Shown here in pieces: positions 1-11,152 of a stretch of 64,000 nt of DNA. The notes beneath the pieces were generated by a model, which was not told where the DNA came from, did no database searches, and was given only the letters and a program-made list of their open reading frames with translations. How positions within the stretch are numbered: position 1 is the stretch's first letter; each line of letters opens with the position of its first letter. Origin of the DNA: Carex sylvatica (lineage: Eukaryota > Streptophyta > Magnoliopsida > Poales > Cyperaceae); contig CAXKVR010000130.1 in assembly GCA_964058845.1 (NCBI GenBank), forward strand, positions 1-64,000, in the 5' to 3' direction. A program made the position numbers and the translations under genes.

Positions 1-420
1 GATTGAAATGTATCAGCTCTCATTATTTTTTAGACATTATATGTGAATAATATAAATCACATCTATAATCTTAAATTTCCAATTTAAACATTAATATAAT
101 TTAAATATTGTTCTAGTAAAAACTATATATAAATCATTGTCAAATGAGTTAAAAGACTAAATAAAAATTCAACATGGAATGCCCAGAAATAGAGAGTGTA
201 TTGTAGATTTGGATGAAAATTAAGACAAAATTCATGATTTGATGAGTGAAAAAAACAACCAATTACACAACACAGAAAAAAACTCCTAGCTGGCTAGCTA
301 GTGTATTGATTATTGAATCATCGAAATGCTGACCTAGCATGTATTAAAATTGTTTCGTTATACTTATATATATTCTTTGGGCCTTACAATTGTTTTCGTG
401 GATTGAAGAACTCCCGGAAC
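1..420. other. Upstream flank, no gene seen
   Basis: AT-rich sequence without a supportable gene. The last 40 bases or so (from about 385) match the sequence just upstream of the second caleosin gene (from about 19576), so this is where the duplicated segment becomes recognisable before a transposon interrupts it. Confidence 0.5.
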
Positions 421-2575
421 TAATGTTATCAGAATCGGACCGGACGTCGACCCGGTAACCTTCGAGTCAACGATTCACTGGTCGGACCAATAGGTCAATT
501 AGCTCAACCGTTAGTTTCTTAAAATACATATAACTTATTATTCAAAAACTAAAATAGCTATTCACTTTTACGTCTATGTATGTATTTGGTTGAATAAAAC
601 ATATTATATACAACTCTAACAAAGAATAACATCTCTAAAACAATAGAAAAAATTAACATAATAGAAGTTTAATTTCTGATAACACTTGATTTGAACAATT
701 GACACATTCCATGTCACAAGGTAGCCTCACTGACACATTCTAAGTAAATCTCATACAACAAAATAAATGCTTAATATAACCAGTAACAAAATTAAATGAC
801 CAAAAATTAGAATTCTAAGGCTGACTAGCTAAAATGCCACTCGGTAACCAGCAACTAAGATTGACATTTGGAGATGAGCAATGACCTTCACATTTTTATT
901 CTTCACAACAATAATGCGTTTAACGCAATGTCCTCAAGTTGGATCTGCATTTCCTCTTATGGCAGCTTTAGGAGAAGAAGGCGGTACAGATCAATTTTCC
1001 TCAAGATTAATTGCTGGCATAGTTCCTGTAAAACAATAATAATTAGATTATTCAAAAATCAACTTGAAACAGAGGAGAATAAAAAATATCTTAAGGAGAG
1101 CACTAGCCTCAACTATAAAAAGAAATTCATAATTAATTATTCTATTGATGAGCAAAAGGAATTCACAATTCATTCTTACATAACCGAGTACTTGTGTATT
1201 TTAAGTTTCCTAAGCATAAAATGATAGTAAAACAAGGTAGCTGTTACTAATCAATTTTAACCATATAGAATGAAATCAGGTTGTTGTTACTCATTATTCA
1301 TTTTTAACATTGTTGCTTTATTTAAATTAATTACAAAAATCAATAATAAATGAAAACAATATTGCTAACTAAGAAAGTACTATCAATTTCCAACATTTTA
1401 GATCTATGACAGAATCATGTCGGAGTGTATGATTTTCTGAACAGGTCCAATGCATCAGCAAAGACAGTTGTCCAGGAAAGTAGTTGTTGATTATCAGGTA
1501 CCAATTATATTCATGTACCTCAATACACTGGTTGGTACTTGGTACAGTGTCTGCATGTATAGTTCTTGAAACCAGCTTGTACATCTATATATGTACTTAA
1601 TTGGTCAGGGTTGAACTATGAGGGACCAATACCAGTATGAACCTGGCCGGTATGAAAATCCTTGTATATTCTTGAGAGTATTTCGTGCTTTTGGAGTTAT
1701 TTATTTATAAGAAGATAATTTTCATTTGACAGCACACTAGAGAAACCAAATTTATATTCAAATTTGTATAGCTATTCATCCGATGAATCAATGACCGATC
1801 ACTACTCAATAGACCATCACATGACAAATTTTTTGTTTCCATGAAGTACTTATTTTTTATTTCTCATCCAAATTTACCAAACTAACACCTTCATTACCCT
1901 TATCTCTATCCAATCTGCTATCAAGTTCTCAAATTAGTTTGGTACTTATTTTAGAACTTATATAACTTCAAAAATAGTTGAGTTTCTGGTTTTCTTTACC
2001 ATAAAGCTTTGGTAGGGAACTAGACCAAAATGCTCTTTGGTTTGAGCATTTCATCAAACACCTCATATGCATGGATCTATTCAATAAAATTAACTCAAAA
2101 GTTTCATAAAGTTACTTAAATTTCTTGATCCTAGTAGCTTCTTTTGTGATTTGGATTTAAAAGAGGTCTAGAAAAACAAGATTGAGCCACAACTAGTACC
2201 GTTTCAAGGAGGCACTGTACCAAACGTTGTGGTAGCCATCATCAATTGTAGAAGGAGATTTCATAAAAGACAGCTTTCCATCTTTACCACCGAAGAATAG
2301 GGAAGAAATTGCAATCGCAGGAGAAGAGATTTGAGAAAGGAGAAAATAAACAAATGATATCGGAGGAGGAGGAGGAGATTGACATGAATCTGTTTTGAAC
2401 CGGGTTTTACGCCGGTTTAAATCAGCGATTGTTTACGAAAAATCGGGAGGTTAAACCATTTACAAGCGGTTCATTCCCTGAATCGATCCAACTAATGAAC
2501 CGAACCGGACAGTAATCGGGTCCGGTTTATTCCGGTTGAACCACCCGGTCCGGTCCGGTTCTGATAACACTGCCT
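421..2575. mobile_element. 2.16-kb non-autonomous TIR element inserted upstream of caleosin 1
   Basis: The two ends are inverted repeats: TGTTATCAGAATCGGACCGG near 424 and, on the other strand near 2570, TGTTATCAGAACCGGACCGG (one mismatch). GGAAC lies directly outside both ends (416-420 and 2576-2580) and may be a 5-bp target duplication. The paralogous promoter near 19.6 kb lacks the insertion: its sequence is continuous where this copy is interrupted. No transposase frame was seen inside; the longest open frame (868-1224) has no recognisable features. The superfamily is unclear. A truncated right end of the same family lies at 25151-25165. Confidence 0.75.
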
Positions 2576-2631
2576 GGAACCAAACAACCAATAAATCAGG
2601 AACTAAGTGGTGCGTTGTGCGTTGGCGGTAG

Positions 2632-2675
2632 ACACGTCACACGCACGTTGCTTTTGCTTTGCTTTCCCTATATAA
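2632..2675 (+). promoter_or_regulatory. Caleosin 1 core promoter: ACGT box and TATA box
   Basis: ACACGTC at 2632-2638 has the ACGT core of ABA-response/G-box-like elements, and TATATAA lies at 2669-2675, about 130 bp before the ATG. Both have counterparts at matching positions in the paralog (ACACGTC at 19668, TATAAAT at 19711). Conservation between duplicates that have otherwise diverged suggests function. Caleosins are often ABA- or stress-induced; that this box mediates it is inference. Confidence 0.5.
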
Positions 2676-2802
2676 TTCGCTCAGGTTTTACCCTTTCTAG
2701 TCGCCTCTCTCACTCCTCTCTCTTGATTTTAAGCCTTAATTTATTTACGTTCAATATTCTCAAACTTTTCTCTGCACTTCGTCTCCGAAGAGATTCACTG
2801 AC

Positions 2803-5127
2803 ATGGCGTCTTCTTCTCAAAGTGGTGCATGGATTTCTTTTTTCCTTTTATCGTTTCGATTATTTTTCCGTTCTGTACTGTGTGCAAAGTATCGTTCCTT
2901 TTAACCCTCATATTCATATCTATAATGAAAACATTGGAGAAATTTTATATGGTTTCCGTGCGTACCATTTGGTTTTATCACTCTTCACGATCTAGCATGA
3001 AAATGGTTCTGCAATTTACTGTTGCTTTTTGTTTAAAGTTTATACCGTGTGTAATTTTTCTTTATTCGTTTCAATAGAATTGAATAATCCATTGCAAAAA
3101 CATGAGGAAAATTTGAAGTATGAAGATATGACGCCATTGCAAAAGCATGTAGCATTTTTTGACAGGAACAAGGATGGTCTCATCTACCCATGGGAGACCT
3201 TTCAAGGTATATTTTGATATATCTATCTTCTTCAATTCGACCATGCACTGCTATTACTTTGTTGGAAGTTCAATTTTATATTTAAGTGTGTGTGTGTGTG
3301 TGTACTTTTTGGGTTTGTGATTACAATAATTTCATGCTTAATTGAGGTTTAATTGTCGTTCTCAGGCTTTCGTGCTATTGGTGCTGGTATTGGCTTGTCC
3401 ATAGCGGCCTCATTGTTCATCAATTTCAAACTCGGCCTTAAAACACGCCCTGTACTTTCTCTCACATGTGCTCTTTAGTTTGCATTATTAGAAATTATGA
3501 GATGTTTTTCTGAACCCCAAGCATTTGTAAAAATGTAGGGAAAATTTCCATCACTACTTTTCCCTATTCATATCAAGAACATCAACAAAGGGAAGCATGG
3601 TAGCGATACTGATGCATTTGATTCAGAGGGAAGGTAGGTGCAATTTTTTTTATGAATATTAATTGCTGATATACTTTTGGGACAAAGAAGTGAAAGAACT
3701 TTGACAGATCATTTCTTTCAAAAACATTGAAAAATCATTGGTTCAAATAGAAACGGTTTAGTAATTTTGTTTGCTGTTTCCGTTAATCATGAGAGTTTAC
3801 TCAAATAGGGTTTTCGTAATATTGATAATTAGGAAGATATTTTGTTCTTTTAATTAGAATCCATGGCTTGTGTTATGGTTGTAAGAGCTATGATTCATGC
3901 TGGAATTGGTATAATTTGAAACATATATACATCTAGTCTTTTCTTTAATTTGTTTTTTGAGCTAAATTTAAAAAATTTAGTCCTTATTATGATCAGAATA
4001 GAGAAAATTAAGGGTAAAAGAGAAACAGGAGGACAGAAAGGAGAAAACTGCATTAACTATGGTTGTCCTTTATCTAGCTCTTGGTAGAAGCATCATTATT
4101 TGCAGAACTTGTGATTTGGCACGATGAACAGATAATTAATTTCATTTTGTTTGTTTTTTAATCTGTTTTCTGATTGAATGTACGTAGTTTTTTTAAGTGT
4201 AGTCAGCTGTGTCACCACTGCCTAGTGCAATTTGGTAAGACACCCCACTCTCCCAAGAGAGATGTGGGTTCGATACTGGCCAAAGACAGAAAAATGTGTG
4301 AGTGTGTGGGACATATGGACAATTCTCAAAAAAAAAAAAAAGTGTAGCCAGCTGTTAAAATAAAATATGCCTGCTTACTCTTGACTAATGTTCATACAAA
4401 TTAACTCTTATGTATAATAGCAATAATAAGCTCCTGAGGAATCTGACAATATGATCCTAGAGAGTGGATTTCTGAAATTTGTTAGCAAGTTCTTCTAGCG
4501 TACTTAACCTAATTGTGATATTTTAGGTTTGTTCCTGAAAAATTTGAAGAGATATTTAAGAAATATGCAAAAACAAAACCAGATGCACTCTCATCAAAGG
4601 AGTTGGATGACTTGCTTAAAGGAAACAAAGAATCAAATGGGCAGTAAGTTTTTCTCTTAAATAGATTCCACCGTAGAATTTGTATATATCAGTATAGGTT
4701 TAATTTTTGTATTTAGAGTTGTAATGTTTTGATCAGGTTATTTAATTAGTCTCGACCATAAATAGTGGTAATAGAACATTCTATAAAATATTGGTAAGCC
4801 ACTCAATTATTTAATAACCTTGTTATTACAATAAAAAAAATTTCTTATCTGAGTTTTGAATTTATTATCTTTCACACAAGTAATCACCTGCTTTTGCCAC
4901 TAGATAGACCAAAGGATAGATAAGAAATTTTTGTTTCGCCATTTACTTATTTTATTGTTTTTTGCAGTTTTGCTGCCAAGACTGAGTGGAAAATTCTGCA
5001 CCTGCTGGCGAAGGATAAAGATGGTTTTGTTACAAAGGACACCATAATGGGTATATATGATGGCACTCTCTTTCCAAAATTGGAACAGGAGAGATCCTCT
5101 TCCAAAAAGAAATCATCTAAAAAATAG
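2803..5127 (+). CDS. Caleosin / peroxygenase, copy 1 (6 exons, 201 aa)
   Basis: Exons: 2803-2821, 3078-3206, 3366-3451, 3539-3633, 4527-4643, 4968-5127; all introns are GT..AG and frames join cleanly into 201 codons. Caleosins are Ca2+-binding haem peroxygenases of lipid bodies and ER that use fatty-acid hydroperoxides in oxylipin and cutin metabolism. Visible features: one EF-hand (about residues 35-46, [16 protein letters not shown]), His30 and His98 at the positions of the two conserved haem-ligand histidines, a hydrophobic segment at about 53-70, a proline-rich turn PSLLFP (82-87) where the family has its proline knot, and a second acidic loop DKDG at 165-168. The short N-terminus resembles Arabidopsis CLO4/PXG4-type caleosins. 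The C-terminus ends in a Ser/Lys-rich tail. The 19-nt first exon makes automated annotation error-prone. It is a tandem paralog of the gene at 19845. Confidence 0.9.
4196..4355 (+). mobile_element. tRNA-derived SINE in intron 4 of caleosin 1
   Basis: The body is 4211-4340. It has a tRNA-like head with an A-box-like stretch (CTAGTGCAATTTGGT, near 4222) and a B-box-like GGGTTCGATACTGG (near 4268), and ends in an A-run. It is flanked by a 15-bp direct repeat, AGTGTAGYCAGCTGT (4196-4210 and 4341-4355). The paralogous intron in caleosin 2 has only one copy of the target sequence (near 21100), directly followed by the same downstream sequence, so it is a natural empty site. Confidence 0.85.
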
Positions 5128-6040
5128 TCCTGATATTATAATTAATGGGTGCATGTGTACTTGGCTTTGTTGTTACAGAAATTTCATTTGTACGATTGAT
5201 TTTATATTTGTTGTCGTGTTGTGAAGAAATAAGTTTTTGTATAGTCTATTAAAGGGGTTTTTAAGTTGATTTGTTGCCAAAAAAAATAAGTTGATTTGTA
5301 ATGTAGTTTTTCATATTTGAATGAATTGATTGATCTTTGTATTGAATAATTATTCATATGAATAATTATTCATATCGTTACAATATAGAATTGCTTTCTT
5401 TATATTTTTACATGGCTTAGTAGCCGTTAGAAATACGAGTAAAGATGGAAATAAAATAGGACTTTTTTTTTTTTTGAGGATAGAATAGGATGCATTTTTA
5501 ACTTTTCTGGTATGCATCGGAAAAACCAAAATAATAAGAGAAATGAGGAAAGGGGTTAAATGTGCAAATATCCAATGGATGTGCTATGTGTACCCAAGTA
5601 GAAAACACTAAGTATCTTCATCACACAACGTTTTCATCCATTAATTGGCATTTGAACCATCATCAGTAATTAATCAGTCTTTTGTCAATCTTGTTGTTAC
5701 ATATTTCCAATAAAAGAATGAGCGGATAAGGTGTTGTCGGATCTAATTAATCCAGTAATTAAACTAAGCATATAGGGGAACAAATTTTGTTGTTCACTAT
5801 TAATTTGACAGCCGTACAGTTACCGATTCTATATATATTATATCTATCATTCATATAATTCATACATTTACAATCCATATTTAATTAGTTAATTAGTTGA
5901 TTATTAGCAGCCAACTGCCACAGATGGATTAACAGGCGGGTTTCTGAGCAGTCTGTATCAGCATATATAATCTTGAAGTAGATGGACCAGTACGTGTGAT
6001 TCGTAAGGAGATGATTTTGATTTTTGACTGACATGAAAGA
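5128..6040. other. 3' flank of caleosin 1, part of the segmental duplication
   Basis: No gene. Blocks here match the 3' flank of caleosin 2 in the same order: the 3' UTR up to about 5260, the block near 5650-5700, the block near 5770-5820 and the one at about 5885-5950 pair with about 22030-22160, 22205-22265, 22316-22430 and 22480-22545. This defines the extent of the ancestral duplication. Confidence 0.6.
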
Positions 6041-6226
6041 AGTGGCGGAATCCGAATTTGAATTTGGGAGGGCCGAGCCACCAAAAGACAAAAAAACAAC
6101 CGCATAGGGAGTGCCAATCGGTATGCATCTATAAAACACCATATGAAAATAACCACTCCAATAAGCAACTTTCGATAAGTTGGAGGGTGCCTGGCCCCCC
6201 CTTTGCTTGTACCTAGTTCTGCCACT
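6041..6226. repeat. Short TIR element (AGTGGCRGAA ends)
   Basis: AGTGGCGGAATCC at the left and, inverted, AGTGGCAGAAC at the right enclose 186 bp with no coding capacity. Ends of the form (C)AGTGGCGGA are common in plant miniature elements. No clean target duplication was found, so boundaries are approximate. Confidence 0.45.
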
Positions 6227-6548
6227 GTCTGAAAGCACGGCAATATGGTTCTATTATAAATGATTTTAATATTTTTTTTTCCGTACCGAGCTGTTATTAG
6301 TTGTTACGCCGAAATTTAGATTAAGTGTCATGCGTGATCAATTTTGGAGGAACGATTATAGACGTGTGTCACGTCAAGACCACATATGTTGTGTCTCAAT
6401 GTTTGGTCATGTTTTGTTTATTCAAAATTCATCTTACTCAACTATGACAAAATGAATCGAATTTCTCAGTTTTATTTTTTATTTTGCACGACCTCGACGT
6501 GACATGAGGACGAAAGATGTTCATGAATCCATTTTCTTTTTATAAAGA

Positions 6549-6809
6549 CTAAAAATGAATCATTTTTTTTTTGCTTTTTGATCTCATAGATTCCTCATAT
6601 TCTATTGATTCTTTTGATTTTATTGATTTTTTTTTATTTTGATTAGCATCTTCATCAATAGCAAGGTTTTTTTCTTTTTCCTTTAATTTTGTTTTTGTTT
6701 CTATTTCTGCGAGAATAAATAGTTGATCATGAATTAGACTATGATTCAAATATAGCTCCTTTTTTTTAATTTCTTTTTCGTTATAGAGAAAAATATCATT
6801 TTGATTCAT
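6549..6809 (-). other. Lysine-rich open frame, possibly a plastid-derived fragment
   Basis: An 86-codon open frame made of charged, Lys/Glu/Ile-rich sequence (for example KTKLKEKEKN, KSKESIEYEESMRSKSKKK). Just upstream on the same strand a different frame gives RDKINKRVYKNFFINIFF. The style recalls the plastid ycf1 protein, which would make this an old nuclear insertion of plastid DNA. This is only a resemblance of composition and phrasing; it may equally be chance in A/T-rich DNA. It is unlikely to be a functional gene. Confidence 0.25.
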
Positions 6810-6995
6810 GACTCAAGTTAAATAATTTTGAGAAAGTTCAAAAAAAAATATTTATGAAGAAATTTTTATAAACTCTTTTGTTTATCTTATCTCTAAAAAA
6901 GATATTTAGATTAAAATAATTCAATTATATTGTTGAGATAATTCCAACGAAATATTTTTTTTCCCTAGAATTCTTTATATATATAGAGAGAGAGA

Positions 6996-7857
6996 GAGGA
7001 GTTCAAATGCATTATCATTTTGGTGCTCCAATATGCTCTACATGGACTACATCCTTTATCTCAATTTTCAAAGTCCGAACAGTCGATCCGAACTATTCAA
7101 CATGATCTTCATAATAAAATATGCTTGGAGACCAAATTTTATATTTTTTAGAATTTTTTTTACTATTTTTTAAGATATACACAAAATCAATTTTTTAAGG
7201 AGATTCTGGACCATCCGATAAAGACATTGTACCTATCTAAAAAAACAGTAAAAAAATTCTAAAAAATATAAAATTTGGTCTCCAATCATATTTTATTATG
7301 AAGATCATGTTGAGTGGTTCGGATCGACTATTCGGACTTTGAAAATGGAGATAAAATACATGGAGCATATTGGAGCTAGAGGTGGCAAGAAAGCTCGTAG
7401 CTCGTGGACCGTTCGTGACTCGCATCTAACTCGCTTGCTAATAACTCGTTCGTTAGTAGACCGAGCTATTAACGAGCCAGCTCATCACTAGCTCGATCTA
7501 AAATTAACAAGCTTGAGCTGGGGCCAACTCGGTCCAAGTATGAATTTATGTGAATTTAGTATTTTAGTACGTATGAATTTAATTACAAACTTAATTTATG
7601 GTAGTTCACTTTATATTACATTATCTAATAAATTTGGGCTTTTGGCCCACGAGCTTTCACGAGCTGGCTCGGCTCTCTCGTTATCAAAACAAGCAAGCCA
7701 CGAGCCACTTTTTCAGCTCAGATCTGAATATTAGCTCGCTCATGAGTCGCTCGTTGCTAAAATGAGCGAGCCATGAGCTTGGTCTAGCTCGGACAGAGCT
7801 AGCTCATTGCCAGCCCTAATTGGAGCACCAAAATGATGGTGCATATGAACCCTCCTC
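6996..7857. mobile_element. Long-TIR miniature element, interrupted by a hAT element
   Basis: Foldback element with GAGGAGTTCAAATGCA at the left and the inverse (TGCATATGAACCCTCCTC) at the right; the arms of nearly 190 bp are inverted copies of each other with the family hallmark TTTGGTCTCCAA. The right arm is split by the hAT element at 7377-7818. Other members are at 13928, 19040, 38461 and 62964. The member at 38461 has a 9-bp target duplication, which points to the Mutator superfamily. Confidence 0.8.
7369..7826. mobile_element. hAT-type miniature element (TSD ATTGGAGC)
   Basis: The element is 7377-7818 (442 bp) with ends TAGAGGTGGCAA and, inverted, TAGGGCTGGCAA. It is flanked by a perfect 8-bp duplication ATTGGAGC (7369-7376, 7819-7826), diagnostic of the hAT superfamily. 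The interior is rich in GCTCGT-type words and has no transposase. It is nested in the arm of an older miniature element. Confidence 0.9.
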
Positions 7858-7872
7858 ATATATATATAGAGA

Positions 7873-8287
7873 GATGGACTTGGGTGAGCCATGGCTCACC
7901 AAGCGTTTGTACTCCACGCTGTATTTTTATTTTGAAAGTCCAAATGATCGATCCGAATAGTTAGATGTGATCTCTATATTGAAATGTGCTTGGAGACCAA
8001 ATTTTACATTTTTTGGAAATTTTTTAATATTTATTAAGCATTTTTTAAAATTGTTGTTTTGCTGTGAACAGTAAAAAAATAGTAAAATTTTCTGGACCAT
8101 CGGATCAGTAATTTTCAAAAATGCTTAATAAATAGTAAACAAATTCCAAAAATTATAAAATTTGGTCTCCAATCACATTTCAATATGGAGAACAAGATGA
8201 ACGGTTCGGATCGGTTGTTTGAATTTTCAAAATTGCTAAAATGATCTATGGCTCACCAACGCGAAATAAGCCATTTTAGCCCAACTC
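7873..8287. mobile_element. Long-TIR miniature element, second subfamily
   Basis: Inverted arms with TTTGGTCTCCAA and a central palindrome. The ends differ from the GAGGAGGG subfamily: GGGTGAGCCATGGCTCACC near 7880 and a decayed inverse near 8250-8285. The copy at 8795 starts identically. Confidence 0.65.
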
Positions 8288-8299
8288 TCTCTCTCTCTC

Positions 8300-8354
<55 letters not shown>
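8285..8354. repeat. Compound microsatellite (CT)n(AT)n(GT)n
   Basis: Simple dinucleotide runs between two miniature elements; the GT part is longer than 40 bp. Confidence 0.95.
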
Positions 8355-8355
<1 letters not shown>

Positions 8356-8357
<2 letters not shown>

Positions 8358-8764
8358 GGAACCTGCTAGCATGTTATGCGTATGATAGATGGCCACCGTG
8401 CAACGGCTCAATATTCGACTTTTCAAAAACCTAACGGTCGATCCAATCCGTTCATCTTGTTCTCCATATTAATATGTGTTTGGAGACCAAATTTTACATT
8501 TTTTGAATTTTTTTTACTATTTGTTTAGATTTATTGAAAATCGCTGTTTTTTTTATGGTCCAGATTTGCTGAAAACAGTAATTTTCAATAAATCTAAAAA
8601 AATAGTAAACAAATTCTTAAAAATATAAAATTTGGTCTCCAAACACATATTAATATGGAGAACAAGATGAACGGTTCGGATCGACCGTTAGTATTTTGAA
8701 AAGTTGAATATTGAGCCGTTGCACGGAGGCCCTCTATGCTACGCATAGCATATTAGTATATTCC

Positions 8765-8766
<2 letters not shown>
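8356..8766. mobile_element. Long-TIR miniature element, third subfamily
   Basis: GGAACCTGCTAGCATGTTAT at the left and a diverged inverse at the right (TATGCTACGCATAGCATATT, then ATATTCC). The arms carry CAACGGCTCAATATTC and its inverse, the TTTGGTCTCCAA hallmark twice, and a central hairpin. There is no coding capacity. Confidence 0.7.
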
Positions 8767-8794
<28 letters not shown>

Positions 8795-8796
<2 letters not shown>

Positions 8797-11152
8797 TGGA
8801 CTTGGGTGAGCCATGGTGTTGGGGTTTTGACAGTTCAAACCCATTGATTTGATTAAGTGCGGAAAGAACGTAAAACAAAAATTTTACTTCTAATCTTAAT
8901 CCAAGGATTAAACGGGGTATGTCAGGAAACATTCCAAGGGGTCCACTTTCCGTATTCCTTTGACATCAGAACCCTATTTAATCCTTTTACAGATCTACTC
9001 CATAATTGATTTCTAAAACATTAATCTACTTACCAGTTAAATAGATTAATATAACTTGTATATACCTTGTTTCCAAATTCTGATTGGAAAGCAGACCGAG
9101 CGAGAAGAGCTACACCAGGGAATGACTCGTCTCGGAGTATCACACGTGTGATACCTCTATCAGTTATCCACCAGGACTAACTAGAGAGCGGTTTATTTCT
9201 TATTGCCAGAAATATCGTAAACCGTGGTTTTCTGCAAAAACACTATTCACCGAGAAAAGGACGAAATAACACTATTCACGACCCGCAGTTATTCAGATTC
9301 ACTAATAAGCAAAAAATAGAAATACCGCGACTTTCGCAAATCTATTATTTCCGAATTCCGAATCCCGTAAACTACCATAACCGAGAAAGAGAGAAAATAG
9401 AAACTCGAAACGATCTGACAATCTGATACGATGTGAATTAGCAAGTTTCTCTCTTACCCTCACCCCTCTATTTATAGGCATTTGAGGAGGTTTGGGAATT
9501 ACCAAAATGCCATTTACCAAAATGTCATTTACGGAAATGCTATTGAATGGATAAGGATGATGACATGTCATGTGGATAAGGATGATGACATGTCATGTGT
9601 AAAAAGACCAAAATGCCCTTGGCTCAAATTTAATTTAACATCCATATAATTATTCTGAACAATTATATTTCTTGCAGTTTGTTGTTTCGGTAACTTTTAT
9701 ACAGCGTAACGGGTACGTTTATAAATTAACCTTTTGTTTTTGCTTTGCCAATTTATATGACATTTATAATTTAATTATATCATGTATAATTAATTATAAC
9801 CATCTTAATATTAATTATAATCAATTTATATTTAATCAATAAGATTCTCCGATTAGCTCCTATACGGTGTGACCCAATAGGATCTGTGTTATGTTGGTAA
9901 ATAGAATTAAAACTGTTTTAACTTCTATAATCATGAGAGGCATCTGGCATAACGCGTCATGACCATCCAATTACACAGATGATGCTGTACTGTACAATAT
10001 CACGATCCAGTAAACTATTTTACTCGTGTCAGTTCTTTCGTCTCATAGCTATCAGATCAGTTTCAAGGTAGGTGTGTGTCATCCTTGCAAACTTAATCTT
10101 TTCTTGATCTTGAGCAGATTATCAAATATAATTACTCTTGTAATTATACCGCTAACAGATAATCTTACTCTATCAAGGGGCCCAGTGATGTTATAGCTCG
10201 TATAGAGATACGAGGGACAATAGTACTTTTGGTAAACCATCACTACCTCAGCTAAGCTATGTGTACCGAAAAGCTACCGTTATAACTGCGTTTTACCGAC
10301 AGCGTTAGATAACAATCACACATACACATTTCTTAGTAGGAAAGATGAATACCTCATACTTTAGAACTTAACACTGAATGAAAACATTAATGACACGTAC
10401 ACAATTCTATTTAATGTTTCATTCGGGGTCTGTCAAATACCATGTTCCTAGAACATGTATCTATGTGATTAAAATGACATCTCTTGTCAGTGGTCTGTAA
10501 AACTTGACCATCTTTTAATCCACATACTAACCTTGTAACGGTTAATTAGTGTTCCTGCTAATTACCTCAGTTAGTGACTTTTTAAGAATATATAACATCT
10601 ATATTATGAAGTTTCACAATTCCAGTTATTGACTCTAGTCAAATAAAGGAATGATTCATAAATGTAATAATATTCAAGGCAACAAAATGACAGTTTATTT
10701 AATCACTCAATTCATGAACAAAGCTTTATGATAATTTATCGTATTGTTGACTTCTAGATTATTACAAACTAACACATGGCTCACCAAGCATTTATACTCC
10801 ACGCCGTATTTTTATTTTGAAAGTCCAAACGACCGATCCGAACCGTTAGATATGATCTCTATATTGAAATGTGCTTGGAGACCAAATTTTATATTTTTTG
10901 GAATTTTTTTATTATTTATTAAGCATTTTTTAAAATTGCTGTTTTGCTGTGAACAGTAAAAACAGTAAAATTTTCTGGACCATCGGATCAGCAATTTTAA
11001 AAAATATTTAATAAATAGTAAAACAATTCCAAAAAATATAAAATTTGGTCTCCAAGCACATTTCAATATAGAGATCATATCTAACGGTTCGGATCGGTCG
11101 TTTGGACTTTCCAAATGGCTAAAATGAGCCATGACTCATTTTAGCCCAATTC
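8795..11152. mobile_element. Miniature element split by a solo LTR
   Basis: The left fragment is 8795-8816 (starting like the element at 7873) and the right part 10775-11152, which has the inverted arms with TTTGGTCTCCAA. The two pieces rejoin at CATGG once the intervening solo LTR is removed. Confidence 0.75.
8812..10779 (-). mobile_element. Solo LTR, 1.96 kb (TSD CATGG)
   Basis: The element is 8817-10774, starting TGTTGGGG and ending CTAACA (TG..CA ends), with a perfect 5-bp duplication CATGG at 8812-8816 and 10775-10779. No gag or pol sequence lies inside, as expected after LTR-LTR recombination. A strong TATA-like sequence, CCTATAAATAGAGGGG, reads on the minus strand near 9480, and the minus-strand end reads ACCCCAACA, so the LTR is probably oriented leftwards. 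The parent family is not identified. Confidence 0.85.

Noticed and set aside
868..1224. 118-codon open frame inside the 421-2575 element
   Set aside because: Low-complexity AT-rich translation, no domain, lies in a non-coding transposon interior.
5885..6243. Two overlapping minus-strand frames of 104-117 codons
   Set aside because: They run across the duplicated flank and a small TIR element; no family resemblance and no splice or start context.
8307..8354. CRISPR-like or satellite array
   Set aside because: Plain GT microsatellite; no spacers.
10744..11132. Frames with FESPNDRSEPLDMISI in both orientations (also near 7237, 7927, 63204)
   Set aside because: They are translations of the inverted arms of the foldback miniature elements, which explains why the same peptide appears on both strands.
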